The notes: generated from the sequence alone by a model not told the origin. A stretch of 64,000 nt of DNA from Blautia obeum ATCC 29174 (GCF_025147765.1 NZ_CP102265.1:1365001-1429000), one strand, 5' to 3'. Shown: positions 36,332 to 45,030, numbered from the stretch's first letter. Numbers and translations are program-made.

Positions 36332-36370
36332 AAACGGCATGTTCAATTTTTGTTGGACATGTCGTTTTTT
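36332..36370 (+). terminator. Intrinsic terminator of ilvN-ilvC
   Basis: AAACGGCATGTTC pairs with GGACATGTCGTTT and runs into TTTTT. It marks the end of the branched-chain unit and the left edge of the repeat-bearing region. Confidence 0.85.
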
Positions 36371-36371
36371 G

Positions 36372-36442
36372 TTATATCAGATGTGAGATGACTCCCACCT
36401 CTGCAGGTGGTGAGCAACAAAATTATATCAGTGGTGGGATTC
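36372..36442 (+). repeat. Dispersed repeat, copy 1 (complete hairpin form)
   Basis: 71 bases that recur at 54302-54371 with about 67 matches: a G/A change, one missing C and a T/C change. The unit contains CCACC-TCTGCA-GGTGG and two TTATATCAG segments. In this copy the sequence continues into ATCTCCCATCTGATAT (36444-36459), which pairs with the repeat start ATATCAGATGTGAGAT as a 16-bp stem with one mismatch. CCCACC can then pair either locally with GGTGG or distally with GGTGGG, giving alternative folds. It is not a known insertion sequence. Confidence 0.8.
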
Positions 36443-36660
36443 AATCTCCCATCTGATATAGCCTCCGGCAGGATTGCAGAGATGCACAGAAGAATATGTC
36501 ATGCATTGCATGACGTGCATCTCGCAGCAAGAATGCCGAGGGCATTCTTGAATCTTCTGTCAGAATATGACGAACGAATTTTATTGACATTTAATGCCAC
36601 AGAGCATAAGATAAAGGCATCTTAAGACAATCTTTTTATCAATTCATGCAGATCTGCAAA
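36443..36660 (+). other. Structured non-coding stretch after repeat copy 1
   Basis: Contains a nested hairpin, GAGATGCAC/GTGCATCTC enclosing GTCATGCA/TGCATGAC (36479-36522), and the perfect stem CAAGAATGCC/GGCATTCTTG (about 36528-36551). ACAGAAGA (36486) can also pair with TCTTCTGT (36553) across the first stem, making a pseudoknot or a switch. A 72-codon frame with a GTG start at 36407 runs through it, but the hairpins and lack of an RBS argue against coding. I see no promoter here apart from AT-rich DNA near 36640-36690 before the sipW gene. Confidence 0.55.
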
Positions 36661-36703
36661 CAATCCATTTTAGATTTACAAAATAACACAGGAAAGGAGA
36701 AAT

Positions 36704-37195
36704 ATGAGAACGGCAGAAAAAGCCGGAAGAATTTTTTTTACACTGATCGGGATATTGGGTGTGATGTTGCTGCTTCTTCCACAGATTGGTATTTCTGTTG
36801 ATTCGATCATGTCAGGGTCAATGGAGCCGGTACTGAGAACAGGAGGAATCGTTTTTACGGATACGAAGGAACGAAGACCGGAAATTGGTGATATTGTTAC
36901 TTATCAGGTCGGTGAAACCAGAGTGACACACAGAGTGATCCGAAAAGAACACAAAGGATATGTAACAAAAGGTGATGCAAACAATAGGGAAGATCCGACG
37001 GTTGTGACTGCAGATCAGATTATAGGTAAAGTGATATTTTCGCTTCCCTGTCTTGGTTATGCAGCAGTATTTGTCAGACAGAGAACGATATTTGGAATAC
37101 TGACAGTCATGATCTTACAGGAAATGTTTTTCCTGCTTATACAATGGAAAGGAGAGCGCAGCAGAAAAAGCGCAGAAAGAATCTATGAAAAATAA
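36704..37195 (+). CDS. SipW-type signal peptidase I
   Basis: 163-residue membrane signal peptidase of the archaeal/ER type. An N-terminal transmembrane helix (about 8-32) leads to the catalytic serine S39 in MSGSMEP. H76 in VTHRVI replaces the lysine of standard SPase I, and the aspartate is in KGDAN. A second helix follows at about 118-150. SipW enzymes process TasA-like fibre proteins, and three such candidates follow. RBS AAAGGAG. The C-terminus overlaps the next start by 11 bases, so the operon is tightly coupled. Confidence 0.93.
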   Translation: MRTAEKAGRIFFTLIGILGVMLLLLPQIGISVDSIMSGSMEPVLRTGGIVFTDTKERRPEIGDIVTYQVGETRVTHRVIRKEHKGYVTKGDANNREDPTVVTADQIIGKVIFSLPCLGYAAVFVRQRTIFGILTVMILQEMFFLLIQWKGERSRKSAERIYEK

Positions 37196-37826
37196 CATGA
37201 AAAAAATTTTACTTCTGACAGGTGTTTTATGTCTGGCTTCAGTTGGTGGAGTATCCGCATATCTGACAGACTATGATAAGGTTTCCAATCAGTTTACAGT
37301 AGGAAAGGTAGATGTGGAACTGACAGAAGATAACTGGAAACCTGATGACCATAAAAAGATAGAGCCGGGAAAGGTAATCAGTAAAGATCCAAGGATTAAA
37401 AATACCGGAATTAATGATGCTTATGCATATCTGGAAGTTTCAATACCGACAGCAAATGTGATTGCGGCGGCAGATAATGGAAGCCGGCTGGAAAAAAGGG
37501 TACAGGAACTTTTTTCATTTCAGTCAAAAGCCAGCTGGACAAAACTGAATTCACAGAAGGTTGGAAATAATCAGGTATATGTTTTTGCGTATAATAAAAT
37601 TCTGAAACCGCAGGAAACAACAGAATCGCTATTTGACACGGTGAAATTCCTGAATATCATTGAAGGACAGCTGGATGGTCAGCAGTTGGAAATTCCGGTA
37701 AGAGCTTATGCAATCCAGGCATCCTACACCGGAGGTGATGCTGAGAATGTGGTTGAACAGGCAAGAAGTGCATATCAGAAATATGTAGATCAGAACAAAA
37801 ACCAGCCGGGACAAGTTACAGAATAA
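37185..37826 (+). CDS. TasA/camelysin-like secreted fibre protein (SipW substrate)
   Basis: 213 residues. Signal peptide with a short basic start, hydrophobic core and the SipW-type cleavage region VSAYLTDYDKVSNQFTVG, typical of TasA, CotN and camelysin proteins. The body is beta-rich with the family-like IEPGKVISKDPRIKNTG and a C-terminal helix ending in a Gln/Asn/Lys-rich tail. It should be exported by Sec, cut by the adjacent SipW enzyme and assembled outside. The start may be the ATG at 37185 or the second one at 37197. Neither has a strong RBS, and coupling to sipW is likely. Confidence 0.85.
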   Translation: MKNNMKKILLLTGVLCLASVGGVSAYLTDYDKVSNQFTVGKVDVELTEDNWKPDDHKKIEPGKVISKDPRIKNTGINDAYAYLEVSIPTANVIAAADNGSRLEKRVQELFSFQSKASWTKLNSQKVGNNQVYVFAYNKILKPQETTESLFDTVKFLNIIEGQLDGQQLEIPVRAYAIQASYTGGDAENVVEQARSAYQKYVDQNKNQPGQVTE

Positions 37827-37851
37827 TAATGTGGAAAGCAGGTGATAACAT

Positions 37852-38409
37852 ATGACAGGCAAAAAAAGAATATTTGCCGGTATGGGGATTTTGCTGGGAG
37901 TCCTTGTCGGAGTGCAGGGAACCGCTGCTTATCAGTCTGCATATGATAAGGCTGTAAATATTGTGACACCAGGAAATATTTCATCAGAAATTGGAGAGGA
38001 CTTTCCGAATCCACCCACGATCGTTCCGGATAAGGATATTGACATAGCCAAGAAAATATGGGTGTCAAACAATCCTTCCGGACAGAACCAGACCGGTACA
38101 GACTGTTATGTACGTGTGGCTGTCGGATATTCAAACAGCGATATTGGAAAAGCTGTTACTATGAAAAATACAGATAGCGAAAATTGGATTTACGGAGATG
38201 ATGGATTTTATTATTACAAAAAGATCCTCAGGGAAGGTGAGTCAACAACACAGCTTTGCACAGGATTTCTTATTGATCATGCCAGAGTTGAAAAAAAATA
38301 CTGGAAACTGTTGAATGAATTCCAAATACATGTATATCAGGAATCGGTAGAAGCAAGACCGTTTGATAATTATCAGAAAGCCTGGGAGTATTATACTGGT
38401 GAATTATAA
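37852..38409 (+). CDS. Small TasA-like secreted protein (SipW substrate)
   Basis: 185 residues. Signal peptide KKRIFAGMGILLGVLVGVQG followed by AAYQSAYDKAVNIVTPGNIS, matching the SipW-substrate pattern (Ala-Tyr after the core, then a strand ending before a Gly). The body is shorter than its neighbours, with two cysteines (DCYVRVAVGYS, QLCTGF) that could form a disulfide. YYYKKILREGESTTQL resembles the equivalent strand in the other two proteins of the operon, so the three are paralogues. Probably a minor subunit, anchor or tip. RBS AAGCAGGTG. Confidence 0.78.
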   Translation: MTGKKRIFAGMGILLGVLVGVQGTAAYQSAYDKAVNIVTPGNISSEIGEDFPNPPTIVPDKDIDIAKKIWVSNNPSGQNQTGTDCYVRVAVGYSNSDIGKAVTMKNTDSENWIYGDDGFYYYKKILREGESTTQLCTGFLIDHARVEKKYWKLLNEFQIHVYQESVEARPFDNYQKAWEYYTGEL

Positions 38410-38424
38410 AAGGCAGGTGAAAAT

Positions 38425-39639
38425 ATGAGAAAATCAGTAAAAATCATAACAGGTTTTCTTTTGACGGCTATCCTTTCGGCAGCGGCGGTATTCGCATCTT
38501 TTTCGGACAGGCTTGATGTAGTGAATCATATTTCCGTGGGAGATGTCAGTATATCTATTTCGGAATATGCCAGGAAGGGAAAGGGCGAGGTAAAGTATAC
38601 GCAGCCATCGGAGGTGGTTCCCGGTCAGACGATATCCAAAATACCGAGAATTAAAAACAATGCACTTCCCTGCTGGATCAGGGCCAGAATCACATATGCC
38701 GGGGAAAACGGAAAACTGGAACGCCTGAAAGATGAAAACATTGGAGGAATCTCAGGTGAATGGGTAAAACGTGGAGAATATTATTATTACACGAAAGTAT
38801 TGAAAAAACAGGAGAGCACAGATCTGTTTCAGAATATTTCAATCCCAGATACCTGGACGGAAGAACATGCAAAACAGAAAATTGCAGTGGATATTCAGGC
38901 TGATGCGATTCAGGCTGCTAATTTCAAACCGGATTTCAGTGCAATGTCACCATGGGGAAATCAGGTGATACAGAAATGTGTGCATGAGCAGGATGGTACA
39001 CTGACCTGTAAAAAAGGCAATACAAAATTATCTGTAGAATTTAATGGAAAAGCACACAAATTGATTGCTGTACCGGATGATTTTTTTACAAACCTGGAAT
39101 CTGCCATGCCAGGAGATATACTGAAGGATGCTGTTCAGATTGCAAACACAACAGATCAGGAAGCCGAACTCTTTTTTCAGACGAATACGGATGGAAGATC
39201 AGAAGAACAGATGAATATGTTGAAAAAAGTTCGTTTTGAAATAAGTCAAAACAAAAAAATTCTTTATAAAGGAACTCTTGATGCTGCTGAACTTGCAAAG
39301 GCGAGATCTCTTGGAAAATTTAAAAGCGGGCAGAAAGGAAGGCTGGAGTTTCAGCTTGAAATTCCACGGGAATGGGATAATGCGTATGCATTGAAAAAAA
39401 CAGATATCACATGGATATTTGCGGTAAAAGAAAATGAAAAAAAAGAATTCTCTTCTTATGAGAGTGTGGGCAGTGAGAGTGCTGGTGGAGCTGCACAAGA
39501 AAAAGATATAAAAACACGGAGAAAAAATCCCGTCAGGACAGGAGATGATTCTGAACCGTTGGTACTTCTCATTCTTCTTCTGGGTTCCGGAGCGATCACT
39601 TTGTGTATCAGATGCTTTAAAGGAGGAAACGAATCATGA
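38425..39639 (+). CDS. TasA-like surface protein with a possible sorting signal
   Basis: 404 residues. The N-terminal signal ending FASFSDRLDVVNHISVGDVS is again SipW-like. Residues 30-165 repeat the TasA-like fold (VVPGQTISKIPRIKNN, YYYTKVLKKQEST). Residues 170-340 form a second beta domain. The C-terminus reads NPVRTGDDSEPLVLLILLLG, then a hydrophobic helix and RCFKGG, which resembles a variant sortase signal of the (N/V)xTGD type. This member may tether the fibre to the cell wall. No sortase is encoded here. The stop overlaps the next start by 4 bases. Confidence 0.78.
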   Translation: MRKSVKIITGFLLTAILSAAAVFASFSDRLDVVNHISVGDVSISISEYARKGKGEVKYTQPSEVVPGQTISKIPRIKNNALPCWIRARITYAGENGKLERLKDENIGGISGEWVKRGEYYYYTKVLKKQESTDLFQNISIPDTWTEEHAKQKIAVDIQADAIQAANFKPDFSAMSPWGNQVIQKCVHEQDGTLTCKKGNTKLSVEFNGKAHKLIAVPDDFFTNLESAMPGDILKDAVQIANTTDQEAELFFQTNTDGRSEEQMNMLKKVRFEISQNKKILYKGTLDAAELAKARSLGKFKSGQKGRLEFQLEIPREWDNAYALKKTDITWIFAVKENEKKEFSSYESVGSESAGGAAQEKDIKTRRKNPVRTGDDSEPLVLLILLLGSGAITLCIRCFKGGNES

Positions 39640-41777
39640 AGAAAAAAATAGCGGGAATCATATTGGCTTCGGTGCTGACATTTTCTGCGATGGCAGGAGT
39701 TCAGGCATCTGCAGAAGACAGGCTGTGGGAAAACAGTATGGAGGCAGATGGTGTGGAAGATGATATTTCGCAAAACCAGACAGAAATGAAAGATGGTGAT
39801 GATTCGACATCCGAAGACAACGAAGAAAATACAGAAAATGAAGGAATTGATTTGTCCGAAAGTGATACAGAAGCTGAGGAAGATCCATCAGAAGCAAAAG
39901 AAGAGACAGAAATTTCTTTTGAAGAAGAACAGGAGAACATAGATGCTGAAGTAGAAGAGAATCCAGAACAGGAGCTGGAACTGAATGCTGAAATGGGAGA
40001 AGAAGATCTTTTCATGGATAATGAAAAATCAATTGCTACATATGCAGGAAGTGGTATTCCCGTAGAATGGGTAGGACCAAATTACAAAATGCGACCGGAA
40101 TATGCTTTTACCTATGCTTTTCGAAAAGGAGTTACACAGCTTTCTTATATAAGCAGAAAAAACGACAGCCTGAACAATAAAATACACAACTGGTTTGGAG
40201 ACAATAAGGGATATACGACAGAATATTGTCAGAGTTTTTATGCCTGCGCAATTGGTAATACAAGTAATACGGATGCCATTACAGCAATCTATAGCAATGT
40301 AGGCGAGTATCAGGGACAGATCGTAGATCTGAAAGTGACCGTACCGGCCTGGGGAACCGTGAATAATGACCATGTTGGAAAAGATAAAACAAAGATTACA
40401 CCATGTGTGCTGTTTTACAAAGACAGAATTGCATTTAATACCATTTCAGTTGGAACAGTAAGATTTCAGTTTGAATTCCTGAAGCATAATACAAGTGTGC
40501 AGATTTATCCCAAAGGACATATAACGGCAGTAGATCTGGACAGTGGGCAGGGAATCCGGACATATGACAGTTGGGGCGTTGATCATATATACCTCAGGAG
40601 TGGTTATGATTATCTGAGAACAACAGAGGGAACGACAGCAAATGGAAATGCATTTCGTGAGATACGTGGAAAAGCAGATGGAGGAAATATAACTACAGAT
40701 GATGTGGAGGGCTGGTGTCAGCTGGACTTTAATGGTTCTTTTATTATCAACTGGCTGGCACAGGATTCATGGAAAAACAGTACAGGCGCGCAGAATGCAT
40801 TTTACCTTTCAACGGGGCAGACGATTGGAAGCTATGAACCGAATCCGGGACCCGAAAAAAGGGTTGGAGATGAAAATGCTTCCTTTGATTCCATGGCAAG
40901 GCATACATTCACAGATAATGATCCGGCATATGAGATCACAGAGGGAAAAAACTTTGATTATGTGATCAGACAGCAGCTTCTTCCGGGAAATTACAGTTCT
41001 TTTGAATTAAAAGATGTTCTGGATTCCTGTCTGAAATATCGAAGTGCCAGCGTTATGACTGCACTGGGAAATGATGTGACTCGTTTTTTTTATATTGAAA
41101 ATCGTTCCAATACGATTGTTTTTCGTGCTGATTCTAATTTCCTTAAAACAGACGAAGCATATAACAATGTGACGTATTATTTCAGGATAAAAGTGCAGGC
41201 AGGAAGCAACCAGGAAATTGATTCGCATAATCATTATCAGAGATCGAATGAGTTTTATGCGATTGAAAATACGGCATCGAGAACAATTGTTTCAGACAGG
41301 ATGCAGGACACGCAGAATACAAATCAGTCGTGGGTAAAAGGAAATACAGTGCTTACTGATGGCGAGATCACTGTGACAAAAAGAATCAGAGAAGCAGATA
41401 TCACGTGGGCACACGGAAACCCGGTATTTCGATTCAGAATAACGGGAAAAGATCAGTTGGGAGCAACACATGTTTATGAAAAATATGTGGAATTTAAACC
41501 TGGAAAATATGCAATGGCAGGAGAAGATGCAGTGATGAAATGTTCTTTTACCGGAATTCAGCCAGGCACATATACGGTCAGTGAGTTGCCGACATTGCGC
41601 TATCAGTTTGAGTATATTTTACCGGATACAGCCAATGTGACAGCTTCTGATAAAACAGGAATTGTTTCGATAAGCATGGCGCAGAGAAAAGCTGCGTTAA
41701 CTTTTAAAAATAAGAAAACAAGGTATGATCGTTACAGTCATACAGATGTAGTTACAAATATAGTTCCGGTATCATGA
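39636..41777 (+). CDS. Large secreted surface protein with an acidic N-terminal region and a Cna-B-like end
   Basis: 713 residues. Signal peptide KKKIAGIILASVLTFSAMAG cut near QASA. Residues 28-135 are very acidic and low in complexity (Glu, Asp, Asn, Ser). Residues 140-400 are a folded domain I do not recognise. From about 410 the pattern suggests pilin-type beta domains. The last 110 residues look like a SpaA/Cna-B domain (EITVTKRI, GTYTVSELPTLRYQFEYI, AALTFKNKK). There is no C-terminal membrane anchor or LPxTG. Probably the adhesin or matrix partner of the TasA-like subunits. The function is not known. Confidence 0.75.
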   Translation: MKKKIAGIILASVLTFSAMAGVQASAEDRLWENSMEADGVEDDISQNQTEMKDGDDSTSEDNEENTENEGIDLSESDTEAEEDPSEAKEETEISFEEEQENIDAEVEENPEQELELNAEMGEEDLFMDNEKSIATYAGSGIPVEWVGPNYKMRPEYAFTYAFRKGVTQLSYISRKNDSLNNKIHNWFGDNKGYTTEYCQSFYACAIGNTSNTDAITAIYSNVGEYQGQIVDLKVTVPAWGTVNNDHVGKDKTKITPCVLFYKDRIAFNTISVGTVRFQFEFLKHNTSVQIYPKGHITAVDLDSGQGIRTYDSWGVDHIYLRSGYDYLRTTEGTTANGNAFREIRGKADGGNITTDDVEGWCQLDFNGSFIINWLAQDSWKNSTGAQNAFYLSTGQTIGSYEPNPGPEKRVGDENASFDSMARHTFTDNDPAYEITEGKNFDYVIRQQLLPGNYSSFELKDVLDSCLKYRSASVMTALGNDVTRFFYIENRSNTIVFRADSNFLKTDEAYNNVTYYFRIKVQAGSNQEIDSHNHYQRSNEFYAIENTASRTIVSDRMQDTQNTNQSWVKGNTVLTDGEITVTKRIREADITWAHGNPVFRFRITGKDQLGATHVYEKYVEFKPGKYAMAGEDAVMKCSFTGIQPGTYTVSELPTLRYQFEYILPDTANVTASDKTGIVSISMAQRKAALTFKNKKTRYDRYSHTDVVTNIVPVS

Positions 41778-41800
41778 GAGAGGGGCATCTGCCCTCTCTC
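41776..41800 (+). terminator. Hairpin at the end of the fibre operon
   Basis: GAGAGAGGG-GCATCTG-CCCTCTCTC begins one base inside the stop codon. The stem is strong, but no T-run follows, so termination may be partial. Confidence 0.55.
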
Positions 41801-41814
41801 AATCTAAAAAATAG

Positions 41815-41843
41815 TTGCAAAATAAAAAACGGATTGTTATAAT
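41815..41843 (+). promoter_or_regulatory. tRNA-Pro promoter
   Basis: TTGCAA, 17 bases, TATAAT, ending 9 bases before the mature tRNA 5' end. Confidence 0.8.
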
Positions 41844-41852
41844 AACATCCAT

Positions 41853-41926
41853 CGGGGTATGGCGTAGCTTGGTAGCGCGCACGGCTGGGGGCCGTGAGGT
41901 CGCAGGTTCAAATCCTGTTGCCCCGA
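41853..41926 (+). tRNA. tRNA-Pro (anticodon GGG)
   Basis: Acceptor CGGGGTA pairs with TGCCCCG (one G-U pair), discriminator A. The anticodon stem CACGG/CCGTG encloses CTGGGGG, so the anticodon is GGG, reading CCC and CCU. The T arm has GGTTCAAATCC. The CCA end is not encoded. The leucine T-box promoter begins only 33 bases downstream. Confidence 0.95.
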
Positions 41927-41959
41927 TTGAACCAGAAAGACTGAGACAAAAATTCACTC

Positions 41960-41988
41960 TTGACAAGGAGCAGTGGACATGTTAGTCT
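41960..41988 (+). promoter_or_regulatory. leuA promoter (extended -10)
   Basis: TTGACA, 17 bases, TAGTCT preceded by TGT, an extended -10. It would start the T-box RNA near 41995. Confidence 0.6.
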
Positions 41989-41989
41989 T

Positions 41990-42302
41990 TAGTCATCGAC
42001 AAAATATGCAAAATGCTTTGATGAGGAATAGTACATGAGGACCGGAGCACAGAGAGCTGTCGGGTGGTGTGAGACAGTAGAAAGAAGTCATGGAACTCGC
42101 CTTGGAGCATCTGTCCGAACTCCCGAATATCTGGAAAGTAGGCGCAGACGGTATCCACCGTTATATGGAGAGGATATAAGAATTATACAAAATATTCCGT
42201 ATCCCATGAGTGTATGAACCGTTCATAAATAAGAGTGGTACCGCGAAGACAGATGTCTTTCGTCTCTTACAGTAGTCTGTAGAGATGAGAGATTTTTTTT
42301 TG
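41990..42302 (+). promoter_or_regulatory. T-box riboswitch controlling leuA (leucine)
   Basis: tRNA-sensing leader of about 310 bases. The T-box core AGAGTGGTACCGCG lies at 42232-42245. Its TGGT (42236-42239) would pair with the ACCA end of an uncharged tRNA with discriminator A, as in tRNA-Leu. Stem I starts near GATGAGGAATAGTAC. The specifier candidate is CTC (Leu) at 42096-42098, within GGAACTCGCC. A terminator of CTCT/GAGA pairing with eight T bases ends near 42302. Low leucyl-tRNA charging should allow read-through into leuA. The specifier position is read by eye and is the least certain part. Confidence 0.9.
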
Positions 42303-42359
42303 TTCAGAAACAGAAAACATATAGAGAATTTATATGTTAGAGAAACAGGAGGAAAAAAC

Positions 42360-44015
42360 ATGAAAAACGTAACAAAATACCAGAGACAGTATTATATGCC
42401 GCCAATGAAATGTATGAAATGGGCAGAGAAGGAATATGTGGACAAAGCTCCGATCTGGTGCAGCGTAGACCTTCGTGACGGAAACCAGGCACTGGTCATT
42501 CCGATGAGTCTGGAACAGAAAATCGAGTTTTTCAAACTTCTTGTAAAAATCGGATTTAAAGAAATTGAGGTAGGTTTTCCGGCAGCTTCTGAAACAGAGT
42601 ATACATTTGTACGTACACTGATCGAGCAGAATCTTATTCCGGATGATGTAACGATTCAGGTTCTGACACAGGCAAGAGAACACATTATCCGTAAGACTTT
42701 TGAGGCGGTCAAAGGTGCGCCGAAGGCAATCGTGCATGTCTATAATTCAACATCTGTAGCACAGCGTGAGCAGGTATTCAAAAAATCAAAAGAAGAGATC
42801 CTGAAAATTGCTGTCGATGGTGCCAAGCTTCTGAAAGAACTGGCTGATGAAACAGAGGGAAATTTCCAGTTTGAATACAGCCCGGAAAGTTTTACCGGAA
42901 CAGAACCTGAATATGCACTGGAAGTATGTAATGCAGTTCTTGATGTATGGCAGCCAACACCGGAGAATAAGGCAATCATTAATCTGCCTGTAACTGTAGA
43001 ACTGTCTATGCCACATGTGTATGCGAGTCAGATTGAATACATGAGTGAGAATATGAAATACCGTGAAAATGTAATTCTTTCTCAGCATCCACATAATGAC
43101 CGTGGATGTGGCGTTGCAGATTCTGAACTTGGTCTGCTTGCTGGTGCAGACAGAGTAGAAGGTACGCTGTTTGGAAACGGAGAGCGTACAGGAAATGTGG
43201 ATGTAGTGACACTTGCCATGAATATGTTTGCACAGGGAGTTGATCCGGAACTGGATTTCTCTGATATGCCACATATCTGTGAAGTATACGAAGCATGTAC
43301 CGGAATGAAAGTGGATGAAAGAAGTCCATACAGTGGAGCATTGGTATTTGCGGCATTCTCAGGATCTCATCAGGATGCAATTGCAAAAGGAATGCACTGG
43401 AGAGATGAAAAAGATCCGAATCGCTGGACGGTACCATATCTGCCGATCGATCCGACTGATGTTGGAAGAAACTACGATGCAGATGTTATTCGTATCAACA
43501 GTCAGTCGGGTAAAGGTGGAGTTGGCTATATCCTGGAAACAAAATACGGCCTGAACCTGCCGCCTAAGATGCGTGAAGCTATGGGGTATGCAGCAAAAGC
43601 TGTTTCCGATCACTGTCATAAAGAACTCCATCCAGATGAAATCTTTAATCTGTTTAAATCTACATTTGAGAATGTTGTAGAACCATATAGTATCGATGAA
43701 GTGCATTTCCAACAGAAAGATGGAGGCATTACGACACAGGTAACATCTACCTTTAACGGAAAGACTATTACTACAGAGGCAACCGGAAACGGACGCCTGG
43801 ATGCAGTCAGCAATGCACTGAAGAAAGCATACGAAATGAAATTTACACTGGTAACCTATCAGGAGCATGCACTCGAAAAGAGCAGTAGTTCCAAGGCAAT
43901 CGCATATGTAGGTATCCAGAAACCGGACGGAACACTTTCCTGGGGTGCTGGCGTTGATCCGGATATCATTCGTGCATCCATTGATGCGTTGGTAACTGCA
44001 ATCAACAACCGATAA
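42360..44015 (+). CDS. leuA: 2-isopropylmalate synthase, fungal-like (LeuA2) type
   Basis: First committed step of leucine synthesis: acetyl-CoA plus 2-oxoisovalerate gives 2-isopropylmalate. 551 residues. The N-terminal part RQYYMPPMKCMKWAEKEY is typical of the long form shared with fungi and actinobacteria. The HMGL-like barrel shows SVDLRDGNQAL, EVGFPAASETE and the metal-site HPHNDRG. The C-terminal regulatory domain (about 430-551) ends with GVDPDIIRASIDAL. The start is the ATG after AGGAGGAAAAAAC; an upstream in-frame ATG at 42285 lies inside the T-box terminator. No leuCDB follows, so the rest of the pathway is elsewhere. Confidence 0.95.
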   Translation: MKNVTKYQRQYYMPPMKCMKWAEKEYVDKAPIWCSVDLRDGNQALVIPMSLEQKIEFFKLLVKIGFKEIEVGFPAASETEYTFVRTLIEQNLIPDDVTIQVLTQAREHIIRKTFEAVKGAPKAIVHVYNSTSVAQREQVFKKSKEEILKIAVDGAKLLKELADETEGNFQFEYSPESFTGTEPEYALEVCNAVLDVWQPTPENKAIINLPVTVELSMPHVYASQIEYMSENMKYRENVILSQHPHNDRGCGVADSELGLLAGADRVEGTLFGNGERTGNVDVVTLAMNMFAQGVDPELDFSDMPHICEVYEACTGMKVDERSPYSGALVFAAFSGSHQDAIAKGMHWRDEKDPNRWTVPYLPIDPTDVGRNYDADVIRINSQSGKGGVGYILETKYGLNLPPKMREAMGYAAKAVSDHCHKELHPDEIFNLFKSTFENVVEPYSIDEVHFQQKDGGITTQVTSTFNGKTITTEATGNGRLDAVSNALKKAYEMKFTLVTYQEHALEKSSSSKAIAYVGIQKPDGTLSWGAGVDPDIIRASIDALVTAINNR

Positions 44016-44033
44016 TCATAATCATAATCAGAA

Positions 44034-44092
44034 CAGCCCTTTCCTTTTCAACAGTTAGTTGTAAAAACTGTTGGCAGGGACAGGGCTTTTTT
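44034..44092 (+). terminator. Intrinsic terminator after leuA
   Basis: CAGCCCT pairs with AGGGCT around an inner CAACAGT/ACTGTTG stem, and TTTTTT follows. Confidence 0.8.
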
Positions 44093-44211
44093 ATGCATGT
44101 TTCACAGAATAAATTGTTTCTATGGAAAAATGAAAAAATTTCTGCTAAAATTAGATAACGTATGCCTATACATATTGAAGTTTGGATGAGAAGAAAGGAA
44201 TCGGTACACAG

Positions 44212-45030
44212 ATGCTAAAGATTAAGAGCTATGTGAAAGTAAAAAGCATTGCAGAAGCGTATGAACTGAATCAGAAAAAAACAGCACTGGTTCTTGGCGG
44301 TATGGTCTGGCTGAAGATGGGAAATCGTAATATTTCTACAGCAATCGATCTTTCCGGCCTGGGGTTGGATACAGTGCAGGAAACAGATGATGAGTTTGTG
44401 ATCGGCTGCATGACACCGTTGAGAGAACTTGAAATAAATAAGAGACTGAATGAGTATACACATGGAGCAGTCAGAGAAAGTCTGCGTCATATAGTTGGCG
44501 TACAGTTTCGAAACTGTGCAACAATTGGAGGAAGTATCTGGGGACGGTATGGATTCTCAGATGTACTGACAATGTTTCTGGCAATGGATACATGGGTGGA
44601 ATTGTATGATGCAGGAAGAATTCCACTGACAGAATTTGTAAACCGCAAAAAAGATAATGATATTCTTGTGAATATCATTGTACGTAAACAGCCGTTGCTT
44701 GTCTGTTATATGAGTCAGCGAAATTCAAAGACGGATTTTCCGGTACTGACTTGTACGGCGTCGCTGATCGGTGAGGAAGCGAGAACTGTTATTGGCGCAA
44801 GACCAGCACGTGCGGTTGTTGTGGAAGATAAGGAAAGTATCCTTAAAAATTTCAAGCATATGACCAACAAACAGCGCAGAGAAGCGATTGAAAAGTTTGC
44901 TGAATATGCGGCAGAACATGTGACTACAGCAGGTAATATGCGGGCTTCCGCAGAATACAGGACTCTTCTGGTAAAGGTATTGATAAGAAGAACCTGGGAA
45001 GCAGTAGGAGGAATGAAGAATGAATATTAG
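44212..45030 (+). CDS. Molybdenum hydroxylase FAD subunit (xanthine dehydrogenase family)
   Basis: About 272 residues. Carries electrons between the Fe-S and FAD centres of a xanthine-dehydrogenase-like enzyme. The FAD pattern is degenerate at the first loop (VLGGMVWLKMG) but clear at VGVQFRNCATIGGSIWGRYG. The C-terminal CO-dehydrogenase-flavoprotein domain runs from about 165, with AARPA-like text (GARPARAVVVED). AAAGGA precedes the ATG at 44212 at a rather long distance. A TTG at 44182 upstream has no RBS. The stop overlaps the next gene by 11 bases. Confidence 0.85.
   Translation: MLKIKSYVKVKSIAEAYELNQKKTALVLGGMVWLKMGNRNISTAIDLSGLGLDTVQETDDEFVIGCMTPLRELEINKRLNEYTHGAVRESLRHIVGVQFRNCATIGGSIWGRYGFSDVLTMFLAMDTWVELYDAGRIPLTEFVNRKKDNDILVNIIVRKQPLLVCYMSQRNSKTDFPVLTCTASLIGEEARTVIGARPARAVVVEDKESILKNFKHMTNKQRREAIEKFAEYAAEHVTTAGNMRASAEYRTLLVKVLIRRTWEAVGGMKNEY

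Noticed and set aside
36407..36625. 72-codon frame with a GTG start
   Set aside because: It has no ribosome binding site, crosses several perfect hairpins and overlaps the dispersed repeat. Structured RNA explains the region better, though a tiny gene cannot be fully excluded.
42035..42217. 60-codon frame upstream of leuA, which could be a leader peptide
   Set aside because: It lies within the T-box stem I region, has no run of Leu codons and no RBS.
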